From: an uncultured Eubacterium sp.
GTDB taxonomy: Bacteria > Bacillota > Clostridia > Lachnospirales > Lachnospiraceae
Assembly (NCBI GenBank): GCA_910586225.1
Contig: CAJUIL010000005.1
Coordinates: 92,494 to 156,493, forward strand
Direction of reading: 5' to 3'
Length of the DNA stretch: 64,000 nt
Part shown: positions 26,397 to 34,551 of the stretch, piece by piece
Position numbering within the stretch: the stretch's first letter is position 1
Layout: the number at the start of each line of letters is the position of its first letter
Translations under genes and position numbers: made by a program
Notes under the pieces: generated by a model
What the model was told of the DNA's origin: nothing
The model's database searches: none
The model's input: only the letters and a program-made list of their open reading frames with translations

Positions 26397-26425
26397 GTAA
26401 CGGTTCAGGTAAGCTGAACGGTTAC
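26397..26425. repeat. Intergenic palindromic element, copy 2
   Basis: Arms GTAACGGTTCAG and CTGAACGGTTAC match at 11 of 12 positions around GTAAG. Nearly the same arms and loop size occur at 2454-2482. It lies between the glgP terminator and the response regulator-kinase gene. Confidence 0.7.
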
Positions 26426-26520
26426 CATTTGACAACGTGCGGATAACATATCACAGCATTTTGGTTGTATGCGCATCGGAGGAATGGTAAAATGTTATAT
26501 CCAGAAAAAGAGGTGATTCA

Positions 26521-28302
26521 ATGCTTTTTATTGCAATTTGTGACGATGAGCAGTATATGCTGGAAGCGCTGAAGAAATTAGTGAACGGCTTTTTTGTCAA
26601 AAATAATACAGATATCGTCATTATGCCGTTTGCAAGCGGAGAACAATTATTACAATATGAAAATCGTATCGATATTCTTTTTCTCGATATTCAAATGAAA
26701 AATATGGACGGAATGGAAACAGCAAAAAAACTGCGCCAGTCGGATTTCAAGGGCTTTTTGATCTTTGTTACTATTTTAAAAGAATGGGTATTTCAGGCGT
26801 TTGAGGTACAAGCTTTTGATTATCTGCTGAAACCGATCGAAGAAGAATCTTTTACGAAAACAATGTATCGGCTGCTGGACTGCATGAGGAATGCGAAGGA
26901 TCATAACCTGCTTATCCGGACAGGCTATGAAAGCAGGCTGGTTCCCGTTGATGATATTGTTTTCTGCGAAGTAATGGACAGGAAAATATATCTGCACTTA
27001 ACAACGTCAGAAGTGATAGATTTATATGAAAAGATAGAGAATTTAGAACAAAGATTAAATAAATGTTTTTATAGATGTCACAGAAGCTTTTTGATTCATC
27101 TAAAGTATGTGAGAAGCTATAGCACAGATTTGATCGTATATGTTTTATTGCTTTCCGTAAGCGGATTCTTTGTATGCCAGATCCGGAACACGTCTATTTT
27201 ATACGCAGTTATGATCGCCGAGATCATGCAATTTATGTTTGGAATTGTTCATTCTATTTTGTGTCTGGTTTATCCATTAGCCGTGGCATTTGATCAGGAA
27301 ATGGTTGGTATGATATTTATGGTATTAGGATATTTGCCACTACCGGCAATGGCTGTTTGCTGTTATGCGGCAGGTAAATTTTTTTCTTATGATGAAATTG
27401 CAGACAATCAATATGCACTTGTGATGTTGGCGCCTACACTGATGATACTGTTGATCGGTGAATATATCAATTCTACCATTTATGGCAATACGATAGTTAC
27501 AAATAGCAGCGGGGAGATCATGAATGCGGATCACTCTCAAATGCTTATGATACAACTGTTAGGAATGGCGAGCCTGTTTTGCATCCTGCGTTCTTATAAA
27601 AAGCTGTTAGAAAATTTTCATTTGAGTACTAGATTGTCCTTACTTGAACAAGAAGAGCTCTCTTTAAACCAGTACGTCACAGAAGCAAAAAACCGATATG
27701 AAAAAACGATGTCATTCCGTCATGACATAAAAAACCACATAGCAGTTTTAAGGAAGCTATTGCAGGAAGAAAATATAGAACAAGCAGTCAATTATATGCG
27801 TGATATGGAGGAAATAACAGAAGAATTATCGTTTTCATACAATACCAACCACCCGATAGCAAATATTTTGATCGGAAATAAATTGGGGGCAGCAAAAAAT
27901 ATAGGGATAGATGTCGCCTGTTCCCTAAGCTTGCCTTATCCTTGCCTGATCCGTGATATTGATTTTGCTATTATCCTCTCGAATGCTTTGGATAATGCGA
28001 TAAATGCTTGTAAGAATATGGACGATCAAATGGAAAAATATATTTATGTGGCTGGAAAAAGACAGGGAGATTTTATTTTGCTGGAAATTGAAAATAGCTG
28101 TCAGACGGGGGTGTTTCAAAAAGGGACAGGGCTGTTAAATATACAAACGGTTGCAGAAAAATATCATGGCGCAGTTGATATAAAAATACAAGAGCATTCT
28201 TTTCGTCTTAGCGTATTACTGATCATTCCGTATAACAGCTCAGATGGCTTCCATGTTACCATTCCACCGCATTCCGATAGCATTTCACAGCAAATTGGTT
28301 GA
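26521..28302 (+). CDS. Response regulator fused to sensor histidine kinase (LytTR regulator truncated and joined to AgrC-like GHKL kinase)
   Basis: 593 aa. Residues 1-120 are a receiver domain (CDDE acidic pocket, phosphoacceptor Asp56 in LFLDIQMKNMDG). Residues about 130-203 begin a LytTR DNA-binding domain (VDDIVFCEVMDRK, FYRCHRSFLIHLKYV) that stops before its last strands. From about residue 205 the chain becomes several membrane segments of an AgrC/VirS-like sensor, then a kinase core with SFRHDIKNH near 398, the N box SNALDNAINACK and the G box GTGLLNIQTV. A two-gene system thus appears fused in frame by a deletion removing the LytTR end and the first sensor membrane segment. The C-terminus has about 20 extra residues after LLIIP. 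Confidence 0.85.
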   Translation: MLFIAICDDEQYMLEALKKLVNGFFVKNNTDIVIMPFASGEQLLQYENRIDILFLDIQMKNMDGMETAKKLRQSDFKGFLIFVTILKEWVFQAFEVQAFDYLLKPIEEESFTKTMYRLLDCMRNAKDHNLLIRTGYESRLVPVDDIVFCEVMDRKIYLHLTTSEVIDLYEKIENLEQRLNKCFYRCHRSFLIHLKYVRSYSTDLIVYVLLLSVSGFFVCQIRNTSILYAVMIAEIMQFMFGIVHSILCLVYPLAVAFDQEMVGMIFMVLGYLPLPAMAVCCYAAGKFFSYDEIADNQYALVMLAPTLMILLIGEYINSTIYGNTIVTNSSGEIMNADHSQMLMIQLLGMASLFCILRSYKKLLENFHLSTRLSLLEQEELSLNQYVTEAKNRYEKTMSFRHDIKNHIAVLRKLLQEENIEQAVNYMRDMEEITEELSFSYNTNHPIANILIGNKLGAAKNIGIDVACSLSLPYPCLIRDIDFAIILSNALDNAINACKNMDDQMEKYIYVAGKRQGDFILLEIENSCQTGVFQKGTGLLNIQTVAEKYHGAVDIKIQEHSFRLSVLLIIPYNSSDGFHVTIPPHSDSISQQIG

Positions 28303-28394
28303 TTTCTACATTCCGCAGTCGAAAATATAGATAGAGATAATTCCTTCGCTAGATGAGAATGTCTTAAATGAAAAAATAAGGAGGACAATGTGAG

Positions 28395-28811
28395 ATGTCA
28401 ATGGAAATCAGTCGAAGTTATAATCCGTATAATGCTAATTTTGCAAAGTGGGCAAGATCAGAGCAAAAACAGCCTGAACCACTTGATCAAAAGCCTGCGC
28501 CACAGGACGAATATGTAAGCAGTGAAAAGTCCGCAGCAAAACCTATGGGTCTGTATCGAAATGGCTATTTCGATGACCCGAAGAAAGCAGATCATCGGAT
28601 CCGTGAGAAATGTACTACGAATACAGATAAAGTAGACAGGGAAATTCAGAAATTAAAAGAGGTGAAGCAGCAGTTAGAGCAGCAGATACGGTCAGCTTTC
28701 AGAAATGAAAAGGAAATTCGAGAACTGGAGAAAAAATTAGCCCAAATCGAAAGCGAGTTAAGCCAGAAAGATCATGATACATACAGACGGCAAAATGCAG
28801 AAATTTCATAG
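28395..28811 (+). CDS. Hypothetical coiled-coil protein
   Basis: 138 aa behind an AAGGAGG site. Residues 75-130 are strongly heptad-like (VDREIQKLKEVKQQLEQQI, KEIRELEKKLAQIESELSQK). The N-terminus MSMEISRSYNPYNANF recalls a small family of unnamed Lachnospiraceae proteins with the same order of parts. No signal peptide or membrane segment is present. It lies 92 bp after the fused regulator-kinase gene and may be its regulatory neighbour, although each could be transcribed separately. Confidence 0.75.
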   Translation: MSMEISRSYNPYNANFAKWARSEQKQPEPLDQKPAPQDEYVSSEKSAAKPMGLYRNGYFDDPKKADHRIREKCTTNTDKVDREIQKLKEVKQQLEQQIRSAFRNEKEIRELEKKLAQIESELSQKDHDTYRRQNAEIS

Positions 28812-28893
28812 TGGGAAAGTAAGACCTGTACGTTATAGATTACTGGTGATTTTGAATTTACTATTTTTAGAACCAGTTTGGTTGTTGAAATAT

Positions 28894-28933
28894 AAAAAGA
28901 CAGTCACTTAAAAATAGGTGTGGCTGTCTTTTT
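28894..28933. terminator. Bidirectional intrinsic terminator
   Basis: AAAAAGACAG and CTGTCTTTTT form a 10-bp stem with further CAC/GTG pairing inside. It serves the converging coiled-coil gene and the minus-strand module. Confidence 0.85.
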
Positions 28934-28950
28934 ATAAATAACGAATCATA

Positions 28951-29541
28951 TTACATACTTTGATAAAAATTTTGTTCCAAATGAAAGAAAAGCATGGCGT
29001 AAGCATACAAATCATAATGAGCTATTCCGATTTGTTCCTCGTCTTTTATTTGTGATAAATTGAATAAAATACAATTAAGAAACCCTTTCTTGACTAACGT
29101 TGTCTGCGGCAGACTAGGAAAATTTTCTATGATATTAAGAAATACATCGGGATTATCCGTATTATCATTAGCCATAAAACATGATAAATACCTACAGCCA
29201 GCGTGAAAAGCGACCCACTCATTAACATAGTAAAACACAGCTTCTACGCCTTTTCTGGTCTTAATAATTTGTTTCAGTAAGTCATTTGTATTAAAAACAT
29301 TAGTTTTTAAAAATGCTCCACAAATACAAGACGCAACTCTATGACGGTCTAATAAACAATTATCAGCTTTTGAAAAAATATTGTCTTTATATTGGTGTAT
29401 TAAAATATTATAATTTTCATAAGCTTTCCTTTTGCATTCTTGAAGGTCGTAAGTTTTAATAAGCGAGTTGTTGGCTTGTATTTCTAATATAAAATTTTGA
29501 ATGCCCCAGTCAAATATGTTGTCAAATACTTCTTTTGTCAC
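28951..29541 (-). CDS. Uncharacterised protein of an AT-rich two-gene module
   Basis: 196 aa from GTG 29541, which has GAGG 9 nt upstream and lies 14 bp after the previous gene's stop; the frame extends upstream to ATG 29595, overlapping that gene. I do not recognise the family. Notable features are a DRHRVASCICGAF segment in the first half, a hydrophobic FYYVNEWVAFHAGCRYLSCF stretch, and many Asn/Phe/Tyr residues. Its AT-rich codons differ from the surrounding genes, suggesting acquisition. Its role, perhaps as effector of a toxin-antitoxin or defence pair, is only a guess. Confidence 0.7.
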   Translation of the reverse strand: MTKEVFDNIFDWGIQNFILEIQANNSLIKTYDLQECKRKAYENYNILIHQYKDNIFSKADNCLLDRHRVASCICGAFLKTNVFNTNDLLKQIIKTRKGVEAVFYYVNEWVAFHAGCRYLSCFMANDNTDNPDVFLNIIENFPSLPQTTLVKKGFLNCILFNLSQIKDEEQIGIAHYDLYAYAMLFFHLEQNFYQSM

Positions 29542-29555
29542 AACTGCGTACCTCG

Positions 29556-29738
29556 CTATACTGTTTTTTCTAATTTGCCACACATTTCCATACATGCATT
29601 GAAAGCCTGCTCAATGGTGACATCTTCGTTTGCTGGTGCCGCATTCTTTTGACTATAAAATTCTTCGTATGTAAATTTTTCTGTTAAACTTGGGTCATCT
29701 GTTAAATATTCTTTAAATCCTTTTTGTCTGATTCCCAT
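29556..29738 (-). CDS. Small uncharacterised protein, first gene of the AT-rich module
   Basis: 60 aa from ATG 29738, 7 nt after AGGAGGG; ATG 29744 is also in frame but too close to that site. The sequence is acidic and charged (YLTDDPSLTEKFTYEEFY) with a C-terminal helix (EQAFNACMEMCGKLEK). No known family is recognised. Its small size and position directly before a larger partner resemble antitoxin-first modules. Confidence 0.65.
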   Translation of the reverse strand: MGIRQKGFKEYLTDDPSLTEKFTYEEFYSQKNAAPANEDVTIEQAFNACMEMCGKLEKTV

Positions 29739-30181
29739 AGTCATTCCCTCCTACTTTGTAATTCTAATGATAGTATATTAGCATATCTAGTGAGCTGTGT
29801 AAATATTTTTGTTAACTTTTTATAAAATAAAATGCCATTTAAATAGTTACATCAGTGGAAAATATCTTCTAACCACCTTGGTGTCAAACGCAAGAGTTTC
29901 TTCACCCATCCCCGTCTTAGAACTTTAACACCATGTTTTTTGAAAATCTTATATAGTCAAAACACCTTAAGATAGCTTGTTTTCTGGCTTGTTTGTTCTA
30001 AACCGTTCTTTTTTACTTCCGCTTTTGCTTGTCGGAATGCTGTCATAATAGCGAAATAGCGGCTTGCTGTAACAGATGAAAAAATGTATTTTGTAAGTGG
30101 TGGGTCATTTGCTGTATAGATGTGTTAAAAGATGCGATTTCTTTGTGTGTAGAAACGGAGGATTAAAGGAAGGAAAACAAA

Positions 30182-30503
30182 TTATATAGAATTGTTATGT
30201 AAAATACATTCTAATAGTCAACATATTTTAATGAAATATTGTCTGTGAGTATTCTAAACGCTTTTCTTCTATTTTGCAACTCTTAATCAAAAAATTGGTT
30301 ATTTTGTATAAGATTTTCAAAATATGCAAGCTTATAAAATACAATTAGCACAAAATTTCCGTGCATTTTTCTAATAATAAACTACACAAATAATGTTATT
30401 TTGATTACTATCAGTCTATCTATCCGTAGAACGCTTACAGCCCTTGTTGGCAGCGGGTGAGCGTGTATAACTTACAGCTTAAAAATATAACAATTCTATA
30501 TAA
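30182..30503. repeat. Perfect 17-bp inverted repeat flanking 288 bp (candidate invertible segment)
   Basis: TTATATAGAATTGTTAT at 30182-30198 is the exact reverse complement of ATAACAATTCTATATAA at 30487-30503. The enclosed 288 bp holds no gene but carries a promoter-like sequence near the right arm pointing into the glycan locus. No recombinase gene is in the window. Confidence 0.7.
30444..30471 (+). promoter_or_regulatory. Predicted promoter of the glycan locus, inside the inverted repeat
   Basis: TTGTTG (30444-30449) and TATAAC (30466-30471) are separated by 16 bp. The predicted start point falls about 75 bp before the XRE start codon and just before the right inverted-repeat arm. Confidence 0.5.
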
Positions 30504-30552
30504 AATGTTATGCAATAAAAAAAACCATCCGCATGACCAGGAGGGAAAGAGG

Positions 30553-30918
30553 ATGAGAGAATTAGATCATGCAAAAACAGGTATGAGAATCCGCCAAATA
30601 CGAAAGGCAAAAGGCTGGTCACAGGAGGAGCTTGCTAAAAGGTGTGGTATCAGTTTGAATCACTTAGGGCAGATTGAACGGGGCAAGAGAAAAATGAGTT
30701 TAGATACATTTAGCAGCCTGTGCAGAGAGCTGGAAACTGATGCGGATACGCTGCTTTGGGGAACGATGCAGACTTCGGATGCAATGCTGCAGAATTTATG
30801 GAAGGTTCCGCAAGGGCAGGACAGCGGCAGCTATGCGATGTATGTCAGGATCATGAAATCCGTAGCGGATATTATGGGCAACGCGGACAGCTTTGCGGAT
30901 ACAGGTATGGGAACATGA
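30553..30918 (+). CDS. XRE family transcriptional regulator
   Basis: 121 aa from ATG 30553, which follows AGGAGGGAAAGAGG. The HTH_3 domain spans about residues 8-65 (MRIRQIRKAKGWSQEELAKRCGISLNHLGQIERGKR). A short C-terminal tail follows. Its stop overlaps the start of the ABC permease gene as ATGA, so it is translationally coupled to the export genes and probably sets expression of the whole surface-glycan locus. The ligand, if any, is unknown. Confidence 0.88.
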   Translation: MRELDHAKTGMRIRQIRKAKGWSQEELAKRCGISLNHLGQIERGKRKMSLDTFSSLCRELETDADTLLWGTMQTSDAMLQNLWKVPQGQDSGSYAMYVRIMKSVADIMGNADSFADTGMGT

Positions 30919-31697
30919 TGACAGACAGAATCCGGGAGCTTTATGCTTACCGTGCGATGATCCATTCCCTGGTCAAAAGGGATCTAAAGGGACGATACAA
31001 GGGGTCGGCTTTGGGATTTTTGTGGACTTTTTTAAATCCGCTTCTGCAGCTGGCGGTTTATACGATGGTTTTTTCGGTCATTATGCGTTCTGGTATCAGG
31101 GACTATTACTTGTTTCTGTTCGTGGCGCTTATACCATGGATTTTTTTCAGTACGTCGCTGACCGGAGGGGCTGGCTGCATTTTGGCGCAGCAGGATATGG
31201 TGAAAAAAATCTACTTTCCAAGAGAGGTTCTGCCGGTTTCCTATGTAACAAGCCAGTTTATTAATATGCTGCTCAGCTTTCTTGTTATTTTCGCGGTGCT
31301 GGTACTTGCACGTTATCCGCTCCGGCCGCTGCCGCTTTTGTGCCTTCCGGTTGTGATGGCAGTGGAGTATGGGCTTGCGCTTGGATTTACGATGGTGATG
31401 AGTGCGGCTACGGTATATTTGCGGGATCTGGAATATGTGCTTGGTATCCTTTCGATGGCGTGGCAGTTTTTAACACCTATTATGTATGCGCTGGATCAGG
31501 TGCCGGATCAGGTTCGCTGGATATTCGCTGTCAATCCTATGACAAATATTATCACAGCATATCGGGACATTTTGTATTATGGGCAAGTGCCGAAGCTTAA
31601 GACGCTGCTGTCTGCATTTTTGATCGGTGTGCTGCTGCTGTCTGCTGGCTGGAGGATCTTTGAGCGACTGCAGAAGCGGTTTGCTGAAGAGTTGTAA
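30915..31697 (+). CDS. wzm: Polysaccharide ABC transporter permease (Wzm/TagG type)
   Basis: 260 aa from ATG 30915, overlapping the XRE stop by four bases; ATG 30918 is an alternative. The ABC-2 permease fold shows about six membrane segments, with the cytoplasmic start LVKRDLKGRYKGSALGFLWTFLNPLLQ and the late SMAWQFLTPIMYALDQVP that are characteristic of polysaccharide and teichoic acid exporters. With the ATPase encoded two genes downstream it should form the export pump that moves a finished, lipid-linked glycan across the membrane. Confidence 0.9.
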   Translation: MMTDRIRELYAYRAMIHSLVKRDLKGRYKGSALGFLWTFLNPLLQLAVYTMVFSVIMRSGIRDYYLFLFVALIPWIFFSTSLTGGAGCILAQQDMVKKIYFPREVLPVSYVTSQFINMLLSFLVIFAVLVLARYPLRPLPLLCLPVVMAVEYGLALGFTMVMSAATVYLRDLEYVLGILSMAWQFLTPIMYALDQVPDQVRWIFAVNPMTNIITAYRDILYYGQVPKLKTLLSAFLIGVLLLSAGWRIFERLQKRFAEEL

Positions 31698-31748
31698 AAT
31701 AAGCGGTTATGTACAAAGGAATAGAAAAGATTTTAGGAGGGTGCAGAC

Positions 31749-32777
31749 ATGAAACGAGCATTGGTTACCGGTATCACTGGACAGGATGGTTCCTATCTGG
31801 CGGAGCTTTTACTGGAAAAAGGGTATGAGGTATATGGCGTTATGCGGCGCAAGAGCGTTGTTGATTACGGCAACGTGGCCCACATCAGGGACAAAATTCA
31901 TTTTATCTATGCGGATCTGACGGACTTAACATCACTGATCAATGCCGTAAAAATAGCTCAGCCAGATGAGGTCTACAACCTGGCGGCGCAGTCCTTTGTA
32001 GGGACAAGCTGGGAGCAGCCGGCGGCGACAGCGGCTATCGATGCACTTGGCGTTACAAATATACTGGACGCGATACGTACGGTAAAGCCACAGGCACGTT
32101 TCTACCAGGCGGCGACATCAGAAATGTTTGGCAAGGTGCAGGAAATGCCGCAGACCGAAAAAACACCGTTTTATCCGAGAAGCCCTTATGGAGTCGCAAA
32201 GCTGTATGGCTACTGGATTACAAAAAACTATCGGGAAAGCTTTGATATGTTCGCGTGCAGCGGCATTTTGTTTAATCACGAAAGCGAGCGCAGAGGCAAG
32301 GAATTTGTTACACGCAAAATAACCTATGCGGCAGCCTGCATCAGACAGGGCGTGCAGGAGTGTCTGGAGCTTGGCAACCTGGACGCCAGGCGTGACTGGG
32401 GTCATGCACAGGATTATGTCCATGCGATGTGGATGCTTTTGCAAAATGACGAGCCGGAGGATTATGTCATTGCCTCCAATGAAACGAGAAGTGTGAGGGA
32501 ATTTGCGCAGATTGCTTTTGCGTATGCGGGCTTCCGACTGGAATGGGAAGGCGAAGGTGTACATGAGATTGGCAGGGATGCAGAGAGCGGAAAGGTGCTG
32601 GTTAGGGTGAATCCTGCATTCTTTCGCCCAGCGGAGGTAGAGCTGCTCTGGGGAAATCCTGCGAAAGCAGAGGCAGAGCTTGGCTGGAAGCGGGCGATTT
32701 CCTTTGAAAATCTGGTAGAACGCATGGTGGCAAGCGATATGAAGCTTGTGCAGAAAGAAATCCAGGCGGGGGAGTAA
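31749..32777 (+). CDS. gmd: GDP-mannose 4,6-dehydratase
   Basis: 342 aa after a strong TTAGGAGGG site. The extended SDR fold is complete: ALVTGITGQDGSYLAE for NADP binding, the SEMFG active-site region, YGVAKLYGYW with the catalytic Tyr and Lys, and LGNLDARRDWGHAQDYV typical of Gmd. It makes GDP-4-dehydro-6-deoxy-D-mannose, precursor of GDP-rhamnose, GDP-fucose, GDP-talose or perosamine. No clear Rmd, Fcl or perosamine synthase lies next to it, so the end product cannot be named. It splits the wzm-wzt pair. Confidence 0.95.
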   Translation: MKRALVTGITGQDGSYLAELLLEKGYEVYGVMRRKSVVDYGNVAHIRDKIHFIYADLTDLTSLINAVKIAQPDEVYNLAAQSFVGTSWEQPAATAAIDALGVTNILDAIRTVKPQARFYQAATSEMFGKVQEMPQTEKTPFYPRSPYGVAKLYGYWITKNYRESFDMFACSGILFNHESERRGKEFVTRKITYAAACIRQGVQECLELGNLDARRDWGHAQDYVHAMWMLLQNDEPEDYVIASNETRSVREFAQIAFAYAGFRLEWEGEGVHEIGRDAESGKVLVRVNPAFFRPAEVELLWGNPAKAEAELGWKRAISFENLVERMVASDMKLVQKEIQAGE

Positions 32778-32784
32778 GATCAAT

Positions 32785-34170
32785 ATGAGTCCGGAAAACG
32801 CGATCGAGGTGCGCGAGCTGACAAAAAAATTCAAAGTTTATTTTGATAAAGGGCATACGTTAAAAGAAAAGACGCTTTTTCGCAGGCGCAGAGCTTATGA
32901 GGAGCGCAAGGTTTTAAACGGTATCAGCTTTGATGTGAAAAGAGGAGAAGCCGTAGGGCTGATTGGGCATAACGGCTGTGGTAAGAGTACCACATTAAAG
33001 CTTTTGACCAGAATTATGTATCCGGACAGCGGTACAATTACGATGCAGGGCCGCGTATCCAGCCTGATCGAATTAGGTGCTGGATTTCATCCGGATTTAA
33101 GCGGCAGAGAAAATATTTATATTAACGCCTCTATTTTTGGGCTGACGAGAAAAGAGATCGACGCGCGGCTGGATGAAATTATTTCATTTTCGGAATTGGA
33201 AGAATTTATCGATAACCCTGTCAGGACCTATTCATCAGGAATGTATATGCGTCTGGCGTTTTCTGTTGCGATCAATGTGGATGCAGATATTTTGCTGATC
33301 GATGAGATACTTGCTGTCGGCGATGCCGGATTTCAGGCAAAGTGTTTTCATAAGCTAAAAGAGATCAAGGCAGGCGGGACGACGATCGTGATCGTGTCGC
33401 ATAGTCTTGGACAGATTGAGCAGATCTGTGAAAAAAGCTATTGGATCCATAATGGCAGTATTGCCGCTGAAGGTCCGCCGCGGGAAGTGCATCCACAGTA
33501 TTTGGACTATATTGCAAAAGAAAGGGTGCGCATCTCTAATAAGAATGCCGCCAGACATAGCAAAGATGCAGATGGAGAAGCGGACGGAACTTTGCAGCAG
33601 CGGAGCGGACAGGATACAAGCGGGCCGGCTGAGGATATAAAAACAGAACAAAAAGAGCAGCCAGAGAAAAAAGAACAAGAGGAACAGGCAGGACGTTCGG
33701 AAGAAACGGAACATTCAAAAGCAGAGCAAACAGCGCGCTGGGGAAACGGTATGGCGCGGATCACCTCGGTCCGACTGTTGGACGGGCAGAAGCATGAGGC
33801 TGCCGCGTTTTGCACTGGAGATCCGATGGTAGTAGAAATCCGCTATCATGTCAGCCAGGCGGTAGAGGATGTTATCTTTGGCATCGGAATTTTTCGTATG
33901 GACGGCGTTCAGTGCTATGGTACAAATACGAAAATTGATCATCTGGATGAATTTTCCCTGACAGAGGATGGGACAATGACAGTTAGTCTAAAAGAACTGC
34001 CGCTGCTTCCGGCGCAGTATACGCTGGATGTTGCGATTGAAAGCGGGAAGCATATGGCTGTTGATTATTATACAAAAGCAAAACAGTTTGAAATGGTGTC
34101 CAGCCTGTATGATATCGGCGTGGCCAGGATCGTGCATCAGTGGGAGCTGACCAGTGGGCGCGGCGCCTAG
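32785..34170 (+). CDS. wzt: Polysaccharide ABC transporter ATP-binding protein with C-terminal glycan-binding domain (Wzt type)
   Basis: 461 aa from ATG 32785; the GGGGGAG site overlaps the end of gmd. The ATPase (about 1-245) has Walker A GHNGCGKST, signature YSSGMYMRL and Walker B ILLIDEILAVGD. An unusual Glu/Gln/Lys-rich linker of roughly 60 residues (about 255-315) leads into a Wzt-C-like beta-sandwich (about 320-455, GDPMVVEIRYHV, FGIGIFRMDGVQCYG, LPLLPAQYTLDVAI). In O9a-type systems such a domain recognises the modified non-reducing end of the glycan before export, so this suggests a chain-end-dependent exporter. Confidence 0.93.
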   Translation: MSPENAIEVRELTKKFKVYFDKGHTLKEKTLFRRRRAYEERKVLNGISFDVKRGEAVGLIGHNGCGKSTTLKLLTRIMYPDSGTITMQGRVSSLIELGAGFHPDLSGRENIYINASIFGLTRKEIDARLDEIISFSELEEFIDNPVRTYSSGMYMRLAFSVAINVDADILLIDEILAVGDAGFQAKCFHKLKEIKAGGTTIVIVSHSLGQIEQICEKSYWIHNGSIAAEGPPREVHPQYLDYIAKERVRISNKNAARHSKDADGEADGTLQQRSGQDTSGPAEDIKTEQKEQPEKKEQEEQAGRSEETEHSKAEQTARWGNGMARITSVRLLDGQKHEAAAFCTGDPMVVEIRYHVSQAVEDVIFGIGIFRMDGVQCYGTNTKIDHLDEFSLTEDGTMTVSLKELPLLPAQYTLDVAIESGKHMAVDYYTKAKQFEMVSSLYDIGVARIVHQWELTSGRGA

Positions 34171-34219
34171 GGTTGAATACGTCAGGATTGGATGTATAAG
34201 AGCAGATGCGGAGGGTCGG

Positions 34220-34501
34220 ATGAGGTTTTTTATCATACAAAAGCACAGGCTTAAAATGCTGCTGATTCGTATAGCAAAAATAGGGATGTCAAACCAAACG
34301 GTGAAAGCGGCGGGGAAAAAAGTACTTTCGTTATTTCCAGGGCCTTATCAAAAGCTGTGCAGGATCGTACGTGAAGAAAGGCTGCGTACTGGCTTCGGAA
34401 GCGCTTTCAATGTGTCAGGTAAGGAAGAGAGTATCAGAGTCCTGGTACAAAGTATGCCGGAGCCTGTATACCGGACTTATTTAACGATAAAACAGCAATG
34501 A
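34220..34501 (+). CDS. Small hypothetical protein in the glycan operon
   Basis: 93 aa from ATG 34220 behind GGAGGG (spacer 4 nt); a GTG at 34154 would extend it into wzt. It is basic, Arg/Lys rich, and its C-terminal part (VLVQSMPEPVYRTYLTIK) lacks a known domain. It fits tightly between wzt and the following glycosyltransferase, ending 3 bp into an upstream extension of that frame. It could be a genuine small gene or a fragment of a larger ancestral one. Confidence 0.5.
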   Translation: MRFFIIQKHRLKMLLIRIAKIGMSNQTVKAAGKKVLSLFPGPYQKLCRIVREERLRTGFGSAFNVSGKEESIRVLVQSMPEPVYRTYLTIKQQ

Positions 34502-34551
34502 TCCCGGTTTGTCCGGATCGTTTATGGAATTATAAAACGGAAGGGAAAGAA

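Larger units (their letters stand above)
29745..30552. other. AT-rich region without an intact gene, upstream of the glycan locus
   Basis: About 800 bp. The left part (about 29852-30110) shows on the minus strand one frame of roughly 85 codons broken by a single stop, possibly a decayed gene (key stretch YFAIMTAFRQAKAEV, then RRGWVKKLLRLTP after the stop); I cannot assign it. The right part contains a perfect 17-bp inverted repeat (30182-30198 and 30487-30503) and a promoter-like sequence just inside its right arm. The apparent upstream extension of the XRE frame (30457-30552) has no ribosome site. Confidence 0.6.

Noticed and set aside
26397..26425. LytTR (AgrA-like) direct-repeat binding site upstream of the regulator-kinase gene
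   Set aside because: AACGGTT occurs twice, but with an 18-bp period rather than the usual about 21, and the whole element is a palindrome shared with an unrelated locus at 2454.
34154..34219. Upstream GTG start for the small glycan-operon gene
   Set aside because: It overlaps the coding end of wzt and lacks a ribosome site, whereas ATG 34220 has GGAGGG.
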